From: Weeksellaceae bacterium
GTDB taxonomy: Bacteria > Bacteroidota > Bacteroidia > Flavobacteriales > Weeksellaceae
DNA length: 64,000 nucleotides
Assembly (NCBI GenBank): GCA_022013695.1
Contig: JAKLPS010000008.1
Span: forward strand, 62,001-126,000
Direction of reading: 5' to 3'
Within the stretch, counting starts at the first letter, position 1. Each line of letters begins with the position of its first letter. Made by a program: the position numbers and the translations under genes. The notes below the pieces were generated by a model that made no database searches, was not told where the DNA came from, and saw nothing but the letters and a program-made list of their open reading frames with translations. Positions 9,248-17,041 of this stretch are shown here, piece by piece.

Positions 9248-9270
9248 TTAGATTCGAATCTAATTAAACA

Positions 9271-9298
9271 GAAAAACCCGCTAATGAGCGGGTTTTTC
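9271..9298. terminator. Bidirectional terminator between convergent lipoprotein genes
   Basis: Near-perfect hairpin GAAAAACCCGC-TAATGA-GCGGGTTTTTC. It ends gene A on the plus strand. On the minus strand its arm is read as the last codons of the 9281-9880 gene, whose TAG stop lies in the loop. Confidence 0.9.
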
Positions 9299-9880
9299 TA
9301 TTTTTGTACTGTCGGCAGAACTATCTGTATAGAAGCTTACGAAATAAAATTTGAATTCTTTTTGGAATTTCACGGGAGCCGCTTTCAGTAGGTATTGCGC
9401 TTTTCTGTTAACGGTCGTAATATAACTTCTTTTTTTATCATAATATTCAACATCAAATGCCGCAAAGTCCAAAGTGTCTTTTTCAACTGTGGACTTTGAG
9501 GTTTTAAGATTATTGACTTTGGCATATCTTACTTTCAAACTGTCCATTTCTTTTAAAAGTGGTTTCAGATTGTTCGAATCCTTATTTAGAAAATAGGCCT
9601 GCATCTGAGTATAGATAACCGAATCTATTTCGGTATCCTTGTTTCCGGATGTGTAAAGCGTAGAAAGGTCGAGTAGTTCCTGGACTTTTTGGGTTGTAAT
9701 GACGTTGATCGCCTGTAAACTGTCAAGTTTTGTTTTGGAGTATGTCACCCTGTTGTTTGCCTTTCTGATGGTTTCCAATGAGTTATCTTCTCCCTCATAT
9801 TTTTTGTTGCACGCCCATAATCCTATCAGAGTTATAGTAAGCAGCATTAGGTGCAAAGACCATTTATTTTGTTTTTTCAT
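9281..9880 (-). CDS. Hypothetical lipoprotein
   Basis: 199 aa with a signal anchor (about residues 8-23) and lipobox GLWAC. The mature part is mostly helical and rich in Lys, Asp and Ser, with no recognised domain. It overlaps the end of the upstream gene 9864-10946 by 17 nt, so the two are translationally coupled. Its own 3' end lies inside a bidirectional terminator. Given the coupling to a membrane-spanning protein with a periplasmic domain, it may be a periplasmic partner of that protein; this is inference. Confidence 0.8.
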   Translation of the reverse strand: MKKQNKWSLHLMLLTITLIGLWACNKKYEGEDNSLETIRKANNRVTYSKTKLDSLQAINVITTQKVQELLDLSTLYTSGNKDTEIDSVIYTQMQAYFLNKDSNNLKPLLKEMDSLKVRYAKVNNLKTSKSTVEKDTLDFAAFDVEYYDKKRSYITTVNRKAQYLLKAAPVKFQKEFKFYFVSFYTDSSADSTKIEKPAH

Positions 9881-10946
9881 TTTCTGTAATTCTGAATTTT
9901 ATCATTACGATTTTTCCATTTTCCATTTGAGAATCAATCACTTCCAAGTTTTCTAAAGAGGTCGTAGGAAGCGTTACCAGCGAGATATATTTCTGTTTAT
10001 CCATCGTCTCAATCCCATAGATGTCGCTATCCACAACTTGGTAGATCAGAGCTTTGTCGCTAATCAGCCGGTTCAGTTGCTCCGTTTTTTTCTTAAAATC
10101 TTTGATGGATTTGGAATAGTAGAATAATTGAATGGCATAATCATTTGGTTTGAGTTCTATGTTTTCCGATTCAGGAGCGTTTGTCAGATCTCTTGTGACG
10201 ATGTCCGTTTTGTAGAAAGGCGATGAGATGACCATTTTCAACTTTTTACTTTTTGTTTCGTAAACGAACGGCGAGTTGGGCTTGACCTTGAAAAGAATCG
10301 GCGACTCGTTGTCCCGGATTATTTTGACATCCAATTCTCCCTTGATCGTGGAGTTTCTGTCCGCATCGGTAAAAGCATAAGTGTATTTTTTGTAAAAGAA
10401 ATTATCGTAAAAAATCAGGACTAGAACGATGACGAACAAAAATACAGACATACTCAGCCACAAATATTTCTTTAGGAAATTCTGCTTGTTATTCCCGAAA
10501 TTGATGTTATAATTGATCTCATCAAAGGCCTGATTATCCATTGATGAGGCTGGTTTTAGCGTTATAGCAGACTCAGGCAGGTTGTCTTGAATTGCCTCTT
10601 TTTCTGTGTCGTCGCGTTGGATCGCCGGACTGTCGTCAGCAATGGGGTTTTTCTTTCGGAAATCGGACCACGAATTGAACCCAACGTACACCGAAAGGAT
10701 ATTGAGCATATCAATTCTTGGGATTTTTTCTTGAGCGTTGTTTTTAAAATAGGTGTAAAACGTTTTTTCACTGATATTTCCTTTGGCTTTTTGGCGAAGA
10801 TCTTCTTGGAAATAGATGATGTCAATTCCGCGCCATTTGGAAATATCATCGTACGACGGCGAATGCGATTCAAGATATTTATTCTGAACGGCTGTTTTGA
10901 GGTGTTGGAAATATAAAAATTCTATATCGGTCAAAGTTTTATACAA
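9864..10946 (-). CDS. Membrane-anchored putative regulator
   Basis: 360 aa. Residues 1-105 are a soluble helical domain containing ISEKTFYTYFKNN and PRIDMLNILSVYVGFNSW, a pattern I associate with N-terminal regions of several Bacteroidota regulatory proteins. A Pro/Asp-rich linker is followed by one transmembrane helix (161-180, YLWLSMSVFLFVIVLVLIFY) and a periplasmic domain of about 180 residues. The start codon appears to be TTG (complement of 10944-10946); no in-frame ATG exists before the upstream stop. It is divergent from lipoprotein B, with a palindrome between them. DNA binding is inferred, not shown. Confidence 0.7.
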   Translation of the reverse strand: MYKTLTDIEFLYFQHLKTAVQNKYLESHSPSYDDISKWRGIDIIYFQEDLRQKAKGNISEKTFYTYFKNNAQEKIPRIDMLNILSVYVGFNSWSDFRKKNPIADDSPAIQRDDTEKEAIQDNLPESAITLKPASSMDNQAFDEINYNINFGNNKQNFLKKYLWLSMSVFLFVIVLVLIFYDNFFYKKYTYAFTDADRNSTIKGELDVKIIRDNESPILFKVKPNSPFVYETKSKKLKMVISSPFYKTDIVTRDLTNAPESENIELKPNDYAIQLFYYSKSIKDFKKKTEQLNRLISDKALIYQVVDSDIYGIETMDKQKYISLVTLPTTSLENLEVIDSQMENGKIVMIKFRITENEKTK

Positions 10947-10952
10947 TCTTAA

Positions 10953-11008
10953 ATTATTGATTTTCAGATATATTAATTTGTAAATCGCATTTTACAAATA
11001 TATTACAA
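10953..11008. promoter_or_regulatory. Shared upstream module, copy 2 (palindromic operator candidate)
   Basis: ATTTGTAAA (10976-10984), 6 nt, TTTACAAAT (10991-10999), then ATTACAA (11002-11008). It is a 9-bp perfect inverted repeat located just upstream of the membrane-anchored regulator gene and of the divergent lipoprotein B promoter, so it could control both directions. It matches the module at 8835-8888. Confidence 0.65.
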
Positions 11009-11041
11009 TTAATATTCAAATGCAAAATTTATTTATGTACG

Positions 11042-11049
11042 TACTTTTG
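11042..11049 (+). promoter_or_regulatory. -7 element of small lipoprotein B
   Basis: TACTTTTG, the same octamer as used by lipoprotein A, about 48 nt before the ATG. No good -33 TTG was found, which may fit activator dependence. Confidence 0.6.
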
Positions 11050-11096
11050 TCACGTTCAAATGAACATCTATTAACTAACAATTTAAATTTATTATT

Positions 11097-11306
11097 ATGA
11101 AAAAATCATTATTTGTAGCCGCTATCGCTGCTATCGCTCTTGTAGCTTGTAAAAAAACTGAAAATGTAGAAACTACTTCTGCTGATTCTACCAAAATGGA
11201 TTCTACTGCTGCAACTATGGATTCTACGGCTGCTAAAGTTGATTCTACGGCTGCTAAAGTTGATTCTACTGCTGCTAAAGTTGATTCTACTGCTGCTAAA
11301 AAATAA
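11097..11306 (+). CDS. Small repeat-containing lipoprotein B
   Basis: 69 aa. Its signal peptide and lipobox (ALVAC, Cys18) are identical to those of lipoprotein A. The mature part is almost entirely tandem copies of a seven-residue DSTAAKV unit (about five copies, 21-bp DNA period from about 11193 to 11303), ending AAKK. This suggests a flexible envelope-anchored stalk or helix. It is divergent from the membrane-anchored regulator and followed closely by its own terminator. Copy number may vary between strains because the DNA repeats are nearly identical. Function unknown. Confidence 0.85.
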   Translation: MKKSLFVAAIAAIALVACKKTENVETTSADSTKMDSTAATMDSTAAKVDSTAAKVDSTAAKVDSTAAKK

Positions 11307-11328
11307 TCTTAACAATTTAAGAATTTTT

Positions 11329-11363
11329 AAAACCGACTCCTCCAATGGCAGTCGGTTTTTTTT
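11329..11363. terminator. Bidirectional terminator
   Basis: AAAACCGACT...AGTCGGTTTT hairpin followed by T8. It serves lipoprotein B and the convergent TrmH-family gene, whose stop codon is at 11362. Confidence 0.9.
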
Positions 11364-12132
11364 ATTTTGCTATTTTTTGCCGAAGGATTTCGTAGCAAGC
11401 GATTGCTGCGGCATTGCTCAGATTAAGAGAGTCTATTGTTCCGCTCATAGGAATCAAAACATTTTGTCCTTTGTCTTTCCAGAAATCACTTAAGCCAGAA
11501 TGTTCCGTTCCAAAAAGGACGGCCGATTTGTGCTTAAAATCCTGTTCTTGAATATTCGGAGCATCTGCACTCATAAAAGTAGTGAAGATATGGTACTTAT
11601 TAATCCCTAAAAATTCAAAGGTTTCAGCGTTCGACGCTTGGAAAATATTCATCCCAAACAGACAACCGACGCTGGATCGGATGACATTGGGATTGTAGAA
11701 ATCCGTTTTTGGATCCGTTACAATGAGTGCATTGATGCCAAAAGCTTCACAACTTCTCAGAATTGCACCCAAATTTCCTGGTTTTTCTACACTTTCCAAG
11801 ATGATGACTGCGGAATCTTCCTTCGGGCGGAAATCTGCTAAAGTTCGGACTTCCAGCTTGTAGAGGCCAATTATTCCTTCCGTCGTCCCGCGATAGGCCA
11901 GTTTTTCGTAAAGTTTTTCTGATACAAAATGAACTTTCGTCTCGGGCAACTTTCCTGCGAAGATCGATTCGCAGATATAAAATTCTTCCGCCTGATTGCC
12001 AAATTCCAAGGCGCGCTGGTTTTCCTTCAATCCTTCTACAATGAAAACGCCGGCTTTTTTCCTTTCCTGATTTTTAGTAAGAAGTCTGGTGAGTCTTTTT
12101 ATTTTTTCGTTTTGAAGGCTTTCGATCAGCAT
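11362..12132 (-). CDS. TrmH/SpoU-family RNA 2'-O-methyltransferase
   Basis: SAM-dependent RNA ribose methyltransferase of the SPOUT class, 256 aa. The N-terminal substrate-binding domain begins SLQNEKIKRLTRLLTKNQERKK and is followed by FIVEGLKE. The knotted catalytic part contains LESVEKPGNLGAILRSCEAFG (motif 1), LFGTEHSGLS (motif 2) and IPMSGTIDSLNLSNAAAI (motif 3). The ATG at 12130-12132 is chosen; a start 66 nt upstream would precede the TATCTTTG element at 12154-12147. The target RNA position is unknown, though rRNA is usual for this subgroup. Confidence 0.9.
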   Translation of the reverse strand: MLIESLQNEKIKRLTRLLTKNQERKKAGVFIVEGLKENQRALEFGNQAEEFYICESIFAGKLPETKVHFVSEKLYEKLAYRGTTEGIIGLYKLEVRTLADFRPKEDSAVIILESVEKPGNLGAILRSCEAFGINALIVTDPKTDFYNPNVIRSSVGCLFGMNIFQASNAETFEFLGINKYHIFTTFMSADAPNIQEQDFKHKSAVLFGTEHSGLSDFWKDKGQNVLIPMSGTIDSLNLSNAAAIACYEILRQKIAK

Positions 12133-12146
12133 CGCAGAATTTTTGA

Positions 12147-12154
12147 CAAAGATA
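12147..12154 (-). promoter_or_regulatory. -7 element of the TrmH-family gene
   Basis: TATCTTTG on the minus strand, 14 nt before the chosen ATG. It argues against the longer N-terminus. Confidence 0.55.
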
Positions 12155-12206
12155 TTAAAATAGCCCCAGTTGAAATTCCATCTTCCCAGTTCCGCCAAAA
12201 AATATA

Positions 12207-12214
12207 TATCTTTG
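12207..12214 (+). promoter_or_regulatory. -7 element of lptB, 4 nt from the start codon
   Basis: TATCTTTG followed by TTTT and then the ATG. The expected +1 falls on or next to the start codon, implying a leaderless transcript. A -33 element is not recognisable. Confidence 0.65.
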
Positions 12215-12218
12215 TTTT

Positions 12219-12947
12219 ATGATTTTACGAGGAGAAAATTTAGTCAAGGAGTACGGACCCAAAAAAGTCGTAAAAGGCGTATCACTGGAAGTTCAGCAAG
12301 GCGAGATCGTGGGACTCTTGGGGCCAAATGGCGCAGGAAAAACAACCTCTTTTTATATGATCGTGGGATTGGTAAAGCCAACGTCGGGCAACGTTTATCT
12401 TGATAATCAAAATATTACGCAGGATGCGATGTACAAGCGCGCGCAAAAAGGCATAGGATATTTAGCTCAGGAAGCATCTGTTTTCCGGAAATTATCCGTT
12501 GAAGATAATATTCTCGGCGTTCTGCAACTCACAAAACTTTCCAAAAAGGAACAGCAAAAGAAGTGTGATGAACTGATTGAGGAATTTCACCTGGAGCACG
12601 TCCGCAAGAACCGCGGCGACCTTCTTTCCGGAGGAGAAAGACGCCGTACAGAGATTGCGCGTTGTCTCGCCACCAGCCCCAATTTCATTCTTTTGGATGA
12701 GCCTTTTGCTGGAGTAGATCCTATTGCGGTAGAAGATATTCAGAAGATTGTGAGATCTTTGGTGGAGAAAAATATTGGGATTTTGATTACAGATCACAAC
12801 GTGCAACAGACTTTGGCCATCACCAACAAAACCTATATCATGTTCGAAGGAAAAATCCTGAAAGAAGGTGTGCCAGAGGATTTGGCTAATGACCCCGAAG
12901 TTCGGGAGGCCTATCTTGGAGAGAATTTCCGTTTTGAGAAGATTTAG
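12219..12947 (+). CDS. lptB: LPS export ABC transporter ATPase LptB
   Basis: Cytoplasmic ATPase of the LptB2FG complex that extracts LPS from the inner membrane. 242 aa, as usual. Walker [11 protein letters not shown]-loop around [18 protein letters not shown], signature [16 protein letters not shown], Walker [14 protein letters not shown] and H-loop [10 protein letters not shown] are all intact. The N-terminal [12 protein letters not shown] and C-terminal [11 protein letters not shown] are characteristic of LptB rather than other ABC ATPases. It is divergent from the TrmH-family gene. Confidence 0.96.
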   Translation: MILRGENLVKEYGPKKVVKGVSLEVQQGEIVGLLGPNGAGKTTSFYMIVGLVKPTSGNVYLDNQNITQDAMYKRAQKGIGYLAQEASVFRKLSVEDNILGVLQLTKLSKKEQQKKCDELIEEFHLEHVRKNRGDLLSGGERRRTEIARCLATSPNFILLDEPFAGVDPIAVEDIQKIVRSLVEKNIGILITDHNVQQTLAITNKTYIMFEGKILKEGVPEDLANDPEVREAYLGENFRFEKI

Positions 12948-13101
12948 TCGGAAAATAAGACTTTCATCATATTGAAGTTCATAAAGTCGTAAGGTTTCTT
13001 TGTGGCTTTTCTTTTTCTAGGCGCAATTTTTTTGTTTTTAGATGCTCTTTGTCTGGTTCAGAGATTAAATCATTAAATTTATACTTTCATAAATTTAGAA
13101 A

Positions 13102-13674
13102 ATGAAAATCTATACCAAAACAGGCGACAAAGGCGAAACCGGCCTATACGGCGGAAGCAGAATCTCGAAAGCGAGCGCAAGAGTAGAATCTTACGGCAAC
13201 ATCGATGAGCTGAATGCGAACATCGGCGTTGCTAAATCTCACATCGGAGATGAAAATGTAATTAAGCAGCTCAAAAAAATCCAATTTGATCTTTTTACAG
13301 TGGGTTCCGAAGCATCGACGCCGATTGATAAATTATTTTTGGCTAATGGAAAAGCCAGACTGCCGCTCGTGATTTCAGACAAAGAAATTGAAGAATTGGA
13401 AACTTGGATGGATGCGATGGAAGAGAAAGTAGAGCCTTTGCAATATTTCATTTTGCCTGGCGGTGGAAAAGCATCGACGTTTCTTCACGTGGCGAGAACC
13501 GTTTGCCGCCGGGCAGAGCGCAGTTTGGTTTTCCTCTCTCAATCGGAAGAAGTAAGACCAGAATTAATCAAATATCTTAACCGTTTGTCGGATTATTTGT
13601 TTGTTTTGGCAAGATATGTGTCGAAACTGAATCGTGAATCTGAGGACTATTGGAATCCTAATGACAGGACTTAG
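13102..13674 (+). CDS. Cob(I)alamin adenosyltransferase, PduO type
   Basis: Transfers the adenosyl group of ATP to reduced cobalamin, giving adenosylcobalamin. 190 aa. The ATP-binding N-terminus IYTKTGDKGETGLYGG and the C-terminal helix ARTVCRRAERSL are the family hallmarks and are intact. It is followed after 39 nt by thiamine pyrophosphokinase. Within the window its functional partner is the riboswitch-controlled BtuB-type receptor at 43286-45202. No riboswitch precedes this gene; the 154 nt upstream show only AT-rich sequence. Confidence 0.95.
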   Translation: MKIYTKTGDKGETGLYGGSRISKASARVESYGNIDELNANIGVAKSHIGDENVIKQLKKIQFDLFTVGSEASTPIDKLFLANGKARLPLVISDKEIEELETWMDAMEEKVEPLQYFILPGGGKASTFLHVARTVCRRAERSLVFLSQSEEVRPELIKYLNRLSDYLFVLARYVSKLNRESEDYWNPNDRT

Positions 13675-13713
13675 GAAGATGTAGGAAGTTAGATTCTAAA
13701 ATCTTATTCATTA

Positions 13714-14340
13714 ATGAGAAAAGCACTTCTTTTCATCAACGGAGAACCACCAAAAGAGTTTCCCAATCTGTCAGATTATGATTTGATTGCCTGCACAGAC
13801 GGCGCTTTTCATTATTTGAAAGAATTGAATTTTCCATTGGAGAAACTGGATTTTATTTCTGGCGATTTTGACTCATTTAATTTAGAGGCACTCCGAGAGC
13901 CTCCACATAACAGCTTTCAAATCATAGAAACACCCGACCAGAATAAAACGGATTTTCATAAAGCTCTGGAAATCATTCACGAAAAAGGCTTTGAAAATAT
14001 TGATGTTTACGGCGGTAGCGGCGGAGAACAGGACCATTTTCTCGGAAACTTGAGCGTCGCTTTTTTCTTCAAAGAAAGATTGAATCTTCGATTTTTCGAT
14101 CATTATTCCTCCTATTATTTTATCCCCAAAGAATTCTCAATGTCTGATGTGAAGGACAAAATGATTTCTCTGATGCCTTTCCCAGTAGCGAGAAACGTCG
14201 AAACAAAAGGTTTGAAATGGCCATTGTATAATGAAGATTTGATTCTCGGCGAAAGAACCGGCACAAGAAATGTGGCCGAGCAGCACGGCGTTTCTATTAC
14301 TTACACAGAAGGTGATCTTTTGATATTTGTCGCAAAATGA
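13714..14340 (+). CDS. Thiamine pyrophosphokinase
   Basis: Converts thiamine and ATP to thiamine pyrophosphate. 208 aa. The N-terminal catalytic domain shows DGAFHYLKEL, SGDFDS, DQNKTDFHKAL and YGGSGGEQDHFLGNL, the four conserved blocks of the family. The C-terminal part (about 140-208) is the beta-rich thiamine-binding domain ending GVSITYTEGDLLIF. It probably forms a transcription unit with the adenosyltransferase just upstream. Confidence 0.93.
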   Translation: MRKALLFINGEPPKEFPNLSDYDLIACTDGAFHYLKELNFPLEKLDFISGDFDSFNLEALREPPHNSFQIIETPDQNKTDFHKALEIIHEKGFENIDVYGGSGGEQDHFLGNLSVAFFFKERLNLRFFDHYSSYYFIPKEFSMSDVKDKMISLMPFPVARNVETKGLKWPLYNEDLILGERTGTRNVAEQHGVSITYTEGDLLIFVAK

Positions 14341-14430
14341 TCAGTTGTTTTTTATAGAATTATTAACGCAGAAATCCACTTTTTTTAATCATTTTTGTAC
14401 CCGTAAAACATTTAACATTTTTAGCCGGAA

Positions 14431-15822
14431 ATGAAAATAAAATATTCTGAACTGATTGACCAAACGCTTTATTTTCCTACAGAAGAATTTAATGTAGAAG
14501 AAAATACTCTGAAATTCCACGATATCAACCTGATGGAAGTGGTGGAAAAATTCGGAACTCCTTTGAAGTTCAATTATCTGCCAAAGATTTCTCAGAATAT
14601 AGAAAGAGCAAAATTCTGGTTCAAAGAGGCTTTTGAAAAAAATAATTACGAAAAAACTTACCGGTACTGCTACTGCACCAAATCTAGCCATTTCGCCTTC
14701 GTAGTGGAAGAGGCTTTGAAGAATGACATCAGCATAGAAACGTCTTCCGCCTACGATATGGACATCGTAAAATCTCTGTACAACAAAGGAAAATTTGATA
14801 AAAGTATCGAAGTGATTTGCAATGGCTTCAAAACCGACGATTATTTGGCAAAAATTTCGGATTTGATTAATAGCGGTTTCGAAAATATCACACCCATTCT
14901 GGACAATTATCGCGAGCTCGATAAGCTGACAGAAAGCATCGACAGGACTTTCGACATCGGAATCAGAATCGCCGCAGAGGAAGAACCGAAATTTGAATTT
15001 TACACCTCCAGATTAGGAATTGGATACAAAGACATCATCCCATATTACAGCCAGAAAATTGCGGAACATCCCAATGCTCGGCTGAAAATGCTTCACTTTT
15101 TTATCAATACCGGCATCAAGGATACGGCTTACTATTGGAACGAGCTGTACAAATGTCTGCGCGTCTATGCAAGGCTTAAAAAAATTGCGCCTGAAGTGGA
15201 TTCCCTTAATATCGGCGGTGGCTTCCCCATCAAAACCTCGCTCAATTTCGATTACGACTATCAATATATGGTGAACGAAATTGTCTCTCAAATCAAAAAA
15301 TTCTGCGAGGAAGAAGGCGTTGAAGAACCAAATATTTACACCGAATTCGGAAGTTTCACCGTGGGCGAAAGTGGTGGCCATCTTTATAAAATCATTTCTC
15401 AAAAACGCCAAAACGACAGGGAAAAATGGAATATGATCGATTCGTCTTTTATGACCACTTTGCCCGATACGTGGGCCATTTCCCGGCACTTCATAATGCT
15501 GCCGCTTAACCGATGGGAAGATTCTTACGAGCGGGTTTTCTTGGGCGGATTGACTTGTGATTCAGACGATTACTACAATTCTGAGCAGCACACGAATGCG
15601 ATCTATCTGCCCGTTTACAACGATACAAAACCAATGTATATCGGATTTTTCCATACCGGAGCTTATCAGGAGACGATTGGCGGTTACGGAGGTGTGCATC
15701 ACTGTTTGATGCCCCAACCCAAACATATTTTGATAGACAAGGACAAAGACGGCAACTTCACCTATGAGTTGTTCCGCGAGGAGCAAAAGCCCGAAGATGT
15801 TTTGAAGCTGTTGGGATATTAA
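14431..15822 (+). CDS. speA: Biosynthetic arginine decarboxylase (short form)
   Basis: PLP enzyme making agmatine from arginine for polyamine synthesis. 463 aa, the compact form found in Bacteroidota, shorter than the roughly 630-aa E. coli SpeA. Alanine-racemase-fold N-terminal domain with the PLP lysine in YCYCTKSSHF (Lys84), the SLNIGGGFPIKTS glycine loop, and the C-terminal CDSDDYY and GAYQETIGGYGGVHHCLMPQ motifs. No agmatinase or agmatine deiminase gene is adjacent. A strong terminator follows. Confidence 0.92.
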   Translation: MKIKYSELIDQTLYFPTEEFNVEENTLKFHDINLMEVVEKFGTPLKFNYLPKISQNIERAKFWFKEAFEKNNYEKTYRYCYCTKSSHFAFVVEEALKNDISIETSSAYDMDIVKSLYNKGKFDKSIEVICNGFKTDDYLAKISDLINSGFENITPILDNYRELDKLTESIDRTFDIGIRIAAEEEPKFEFYTSRLGIGYKDIIPYYSQKIAEHPNARLKMLHFFINTGIKDTAYYWNELYKCLRVYARLKKIAPEVDSLNIGGGFPIKTSLNFDYDYQYMVNEIVSQIKKFCEEEGVEEPNIYTEFGSFTVGESGGHLYKIISQKRQNDREKWNMIDSSFMTTLPDTWAISRHFIMLPLNRWEDSYERVFLGGLTCDSDDYYNSEQHTNAIYLPVYNDTKPMYIGFFHTGAYQETIGGYGGVHHCLMPQPKHILIDKDKDGNFTYELFREEQKPEDVLKLLGY

Positions 15823-15825
15823 AAT

Positions 15826-15858
15826 AAAGCGTCCCAAGTTTTTCGGGACGCTTTGTTT
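15826..15858. terminator. Bidirectional terminator
   Basis: AAAGCGTCCC...GGGACGCTTT hairpin with a short T-run, between convergent speA and the nitroreductase gene. Confidence 0.9.
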
Positions 15859-16489
15859 ATCTCATTTCTATAACGAATTCTTCTCTTGGCGTTCTGTATT
15901 TTTTCAAATTCAGCAGCCAATCCCCACCAGCATCTCTGTAGCCCAATGGTAGAATGACCACGCTTCTCAGACCTTTTTCGGATAATCCCAAGACCTTATC
16001 AAATGCCTGGTTGTCAAAGCCCTCCATTGGCGTCGCGTCCACTTTTTGCTCGGCCGCCGCCGCAATGGCCATTCCAAAAGAGATGTAGGCCTGCTTTGCA
16101 GCATGTGTAGCGTGCCATTCTTTTCCTAGTGGCTCGTACATACCCCACAAAGTGGCTTTATAATCATCCATCACGCTTGCCGGAATTCCCCTTGCGGCAG
16201 TTGTTTTTTCGAAAACTTCCGAGATACTGTTGTGTGTATAGCCATCCCAAGCCGCCCAGACCAAAAGATGAGAACCATCATTAAGCTGAGCTTGGTTGTT
16301 GGCAGCCGATTTCAACTGTTGCAATAAGTCTTTATTAGTAATTACCAATACCCGGTACGGCTGCAAACCAGATGATGAAGGCGCCAATCTTGCCGCTTCC
16401 AAAATGTAATTTACTTTTTCCTCAGGAACGGTTTCGCCATTCATTTTTTTCGTAGCATAACGCCAGTTGAGGTCATCTATCAAACTCAT
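15857..16489 (-). CDS. NfsB-like nitroreductase family oxidoreductase
   Basis: FMN-dependent NAD(P)H oxidoreductase acting on nitro compounds, quinones or similar electrophiles. 210 aa. RYATKKMNGE and LAPSSSGLQPYRVLVI form the FMN-phosphate site, and KKYRTPREEFVI is the C-terminal tail of the NfsB branch. It is divergent from an HxlR regulator with an inverted repeat in the shared promoter region, so induction through that regulator is likely. The physiological substrate is unknown. Confidence 0.92.
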   Translation of the reverse strand: MSLIDDLNWRYATKKMNGETVPEEKVNYILEAARLAPSSSGLQPYRVLVITNKDLLQQLKSAANNQAQLNDGSHLLVWAAWDGYTHNSISEVFEKTTAARGIPASVMDDYKATLWGMYEPLGKEWHATHAAKQAYISFGMAIAAAAEQKVDATPMEGFDNQAFDKVLGLSEKGLRSVVILPLGYRDAGGDWLLNLKKYRTPREEFVIEMR

Positions 16490-16516
16490 TTTTTATATTT
16501 TTTTTAATTAGTGTTG

Positions 16517-16524
16517 CAAATTTA
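16517..16524 (-). promoter_or_regulatory. -7 element of the nitroreductase gene
   Basis: TAAATTTG on the minus strand, 27 nt before the ATG. Its -33 region overlaps the start of the inverted repeat at 16541-16561. Confidence 0.6.
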
Positions 16525-16540
16525 AGTCAAGAAAGTTTAT

Positions 16541-16586
16541 TTTTGTAATAAACTTACAAAAAGTTATTATTACCGCAAGGTAACTT
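16541..16586. promoter_or_regulatory. Operator candidate for the HxlR regulator
   Basis: First site: TTTTGTAA (16541-16548), 5-nt spacer, TTACAAAA (16554-16561), an 8-bp perfect inverted repeat. Second site: AAGTTA (16561-16566) and TAACTT (16581-16586). TTAC/GTAA half-sites are typical of HxlR-type operators. Location over the -33 area of the nitroreductase promoter fits repression. Confidence 0.65.
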
Positions 16587-16671
16587 ATTTGACAATCAAT
16601 TAATTGTAAAATAGACAATCATCATTTATTATCATAGGATAACCTGTTAATGCCTTAAAAAAATACAACCA

Positions 16672-17019
16672 ATGAAGATTAAATGTTGTAAAACCAATCT
16701 GATGGCCGTTCACGATACCATGGACGTGCTGAAAGGCCGATGGAAAATCCAAATCATCGCGGCACTATGCTATGACAAAATGAGATTTTCGGAGTTGCAA
16801 AAGGAGATCGACGGCATCTCTGCTAAGATGCTCAGTAGCGAACTAAAAGAATTGGAATTTAATCATTTGCTGAAGAGAACTGTACTGCAAACCCAGCCAA
16901 TAACCGTAGAATATGAATTGACGGAGTATGGTCTTACTTTGAAGAAAGTCATCGAAACACTTGCCGACTGGGGCATAAAACACAGAAAGCAAATTGTAGG
17001 AGAAATAGCGGACAACTAA
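16672..17019 (+). CDS. HxlR-family transcriptional regulator
   Basis: 115-aa winged-helix dimeric regulator. VLKGRWKIQIIAALCYDKMRFSELQKEI with GISAKMLSSELKELE is the canonical HxlR helix-turn-helix, followed by the wing VEYELTEYG. Two adjacent Cys near the N-terminus (IKCCKTN) are in the position where members of this family carry electrophile- or redox-sensing cysteines. Divergence from a nitroreductase suggests it controls that gene. Confidence 0.93.
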   Translation: MKIKCCKTNLMAVHDTMDVLKGRWKIQIIAALCYDKMRFSELQKEIDGISAKMLSSELKELEFNHLLKRTVLQTQPITVEYELTEYGLTLKKVIETLADWGIKHRKQIVGEIADN

Positions 17020-17041
17020 AAAAAATTTTAAGGCCAAAAGT

